Assembly: GCA_937959315.1 (NCBI GenBank)
Contig: CALGRC010000050.1
Coordinates: forward strand, 1-7,282
Direction: 5' to 3'
DNA: 7,282 nt
DNA from: an uncultured Clostridia bacterium
Lineage (GTDB): Bacteria > Bacillota > Clostridia > UMGS1810
Of this stretch, positions 6,346-7,282 are shown one piece after another. The position numbers and the translations under genes were made by a program. The stretch's first letter is position 1, and each line of letters opens with the position of its first letter. The notes beneath the pieces were generated by a model that was given only the letters and a program-made list of their open reading frames with translations, made no database searches and was not told the origin of the DNA.

Positions 6346-6984
6346 TCAAAACACCAGTCCCGTTAGGAAATTGATAAACAAAAACACATACCGGGCCAAA
6401 AAATTCAGCACCGGCGAAAGCAACCCAAATATCAAAAGTACAAAAAATATCAGGCCAATATACCGCTCATACTGGTAAAATACCGCTTTATACCGGTAAG
6501 GCAAAAACTCTAGCAGCACCTTCGAGCCGTCCAAAGGCGGAATCGGGATTAGATTAAATACCATTAAGCCCACATTTAAAACGACACAGTATGAAACAAT
6601 CGTATACAAAAATTCTGTCACTGCATTGGCAGGTGCATATTTCCCCATTGCGGCCAACACAAAACCAAATACAATGGCAAGCAAAAAATTAGCAAACGGC
6701 CCGGCAAGCGATACGATAATAATGCCCTTCCGCGGATTTCGGAAATTATTGGGATTAATGGGTACCGGCTTGGCCCACCCAAAATGAAACAGCAACAGGC
6801 ACAGCGTCCCGATCAAATCCAAATGGTGCAGCGGGTTCATACTCAGCCGCCCGCTGTATTTTGCCGTATAATCCCCCATTTTCAGCGCTGCCAGCCCATG
6901 TGCATATTCATGCGCCGTCAGCGCAATGAGCAGTGCCGGCAAACTGAGCAGCAGCTCCAGCAGCATTCCCTTGATATCGAACAA
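6346..6984 (-). CDS. Site-2-type intramembrane zinc metalloprotease (peptidase M50 family)
   Basis: A 212-residue, almost wholly hydrophobic membrane protein. Zinc ligands are visible as HEYAH (His25, Glu26, His29) in the first membrane helix, and the third ligand is expected at Asp152 in NLIPIPPLDG (144-153). GWAKPVPINP (69-78) and SLAGPFANFLLAIVFG (92-107) are typical of the short, PDZ-less M50 subgroup. Four to six membrane segments can be placed at about 9-28, 55-70, 88-112, 126-148, 174-190 and 196-212. Substrates of this subgroup are mostly unknown; the linkage to scpAB recurs in Firmicutes as far as I know. The TTG start is chosen because AAGGA lies 9 bases upstream, overlapping the lysA stop. 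The next in-frame ATG, at 6966, has no usable site. It starts 12 bases after lysA. Confidence 0.92.
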   Translation of the reverse strand: MFDIKGMLLELLLSLPALLIALTAHEYAHGLAALKMGDYTAKYSGRLSMNPLHHLDLIGTLCLLLFHFGWAKPVPINPNNFRNPRKGIIIVSLAGPFANFLLAIVFGFVLAAMGKYAPANAVTEFLYTIVSYCVVLNVGLMVFNLIPIPPLDGSKVLLEFLPYRYKAVFYQYERYIGLIFFVLLIFGLLSPVLNFLARYVFLFINFLTGLVF

Positions 6985-6993
6985 CTCGTCACA

Positions 6994-6998
6994 TCCTT
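6994..6998 (-). promoter_or_regulatory. Ribosome binding site for the TTG start of the M50 protease
   Basis: Minus-strand AAGGA with a 9-base spacer to TTG at 6984. It overlaps the lysA stop codon (6997-6999), so ribosomes finishing lysA are placed right at the site. Confidence 0.55.
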
Positions 6999-7282
6999 AT
7001 TCAGCAATATCATTGCGTATCAAATCTTCGTAGGTTTCCCGGCGGACAATTAATTTTGCGCTGCCATCGCGCACCATCACAACCGGCGGCCGCGGGATAC
7101 GGTTGTAATTGCTGGCCATGGAATAGTTATATGCACCGGTTGACATTACCGCCAGCAAATCCCCCGGGCACATTTTCGGCATATGCGCATCCCGTATTAA
7201 AATATCACCCGATTCACAGCATTTCCCGCAAACGGTAACAACTTCTTCCGGCTGATCCATTGCCCGGTTGGCCAAAAGGCCG
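6997..7282 (-). CDS. lysA: Diaminopimelate decarboxylase, C-terminal 94 residues
   Basis: PLP-dependent enzyme that decarboxylates meso-diaminopimelate to L-lysine, the last step of lysine synthesis. Only the end of the C-terminal beta-sandwich domain is present; the full enzyme is about 420 residues, and the PLP-lysine barrel lies past the right edge. The recognisable parts are CGKCCESGDIL, in which CESGD supplies the active-site Cys, Glu and Asp across the dimer interface. GAYNYSMASNYN follows with the PLP/substrate-binding Tyr, and the terminal VRRETYEDLI is typical. The frame is open to the window edge, and a TTG at 7275 is internal leucine, not a start. It is upstream of the protease gene with a 12-base gap, so they are probably co-transcribed. 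Confidence 0.95.
   Translation of the reverse strand, partial: GLLANRAMDQPEEVVTVCGKCCESGDILIRDAHMPKMCPGDLLAVMSTGAYNYSMASNYNRIPRPPVVMVRDGSAKLIVRRETYEDLIRNDIAE

Overview
The window reads as chromosomal core DNA from a monoderm, endospore-lineage Firmicute, most likely a member of the Clostridia (Oscillospiraceae/Ruminococcaceae-like). This rests on the gene set (ScpA/ScpB, a YtfJ/GerW-family protein beside a DUF2953 protein, a DacF-type D,D-carboxypeptidase and a decarboxylase-type carboxyltransferase) and on roughly balanced GC. The genus is not determinable by eye. All nine genes lie on the minus strand, so transcription runs from right to left.

Right to left, the first block is a tight train. 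It starts with the 3' end of lysA (diaminopimelate decarboxylase, cut by the right edge), then a M50 site-2-type membrane protease, scpA and scpB (condensin accessory subunits), a DUF2953 membrane protein (YtfI-like), and ytfJ. Gaps are at most 22 bases, with one 8-base overlap (scpA/scpB). A 53-base gap then precedes dacF. This gap holds a sigma-G-like promoter candidate and an inverted repeat that covers the dacF ribosome binding site. After dacF come an RsuA/RluB-type pseudouridine synthase and a small GNAT acetyltransferase, joined by an ATGA stop/start overlap.

The left block is a single gene, the carboxyltransferase subunit of a biotin-dependent acyl-CoA (methylmalonyl-CoA type) decarboxylase or carboxylase, truncated by the left edge. 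It is set apart by the largest gap in the window, 171 bases, which is A-rich on the coding strand.

Taken together, the large block combines cell-wall precursor supply (meso-DAP/lysine), chromosome compaction, sporulation-associated proteins, peptidoglycan trimming and rRNA modification. The left gene belongs to propionate/succinate-type energy or carbon metabolism. No tRNA, rRNA, CRISPR array, insertion sequence, prophage gene or defence system was seen, and no clearly undescribed system. The points of most interest are regulatory: the dacF leader and the small coupled acetyltransferase.
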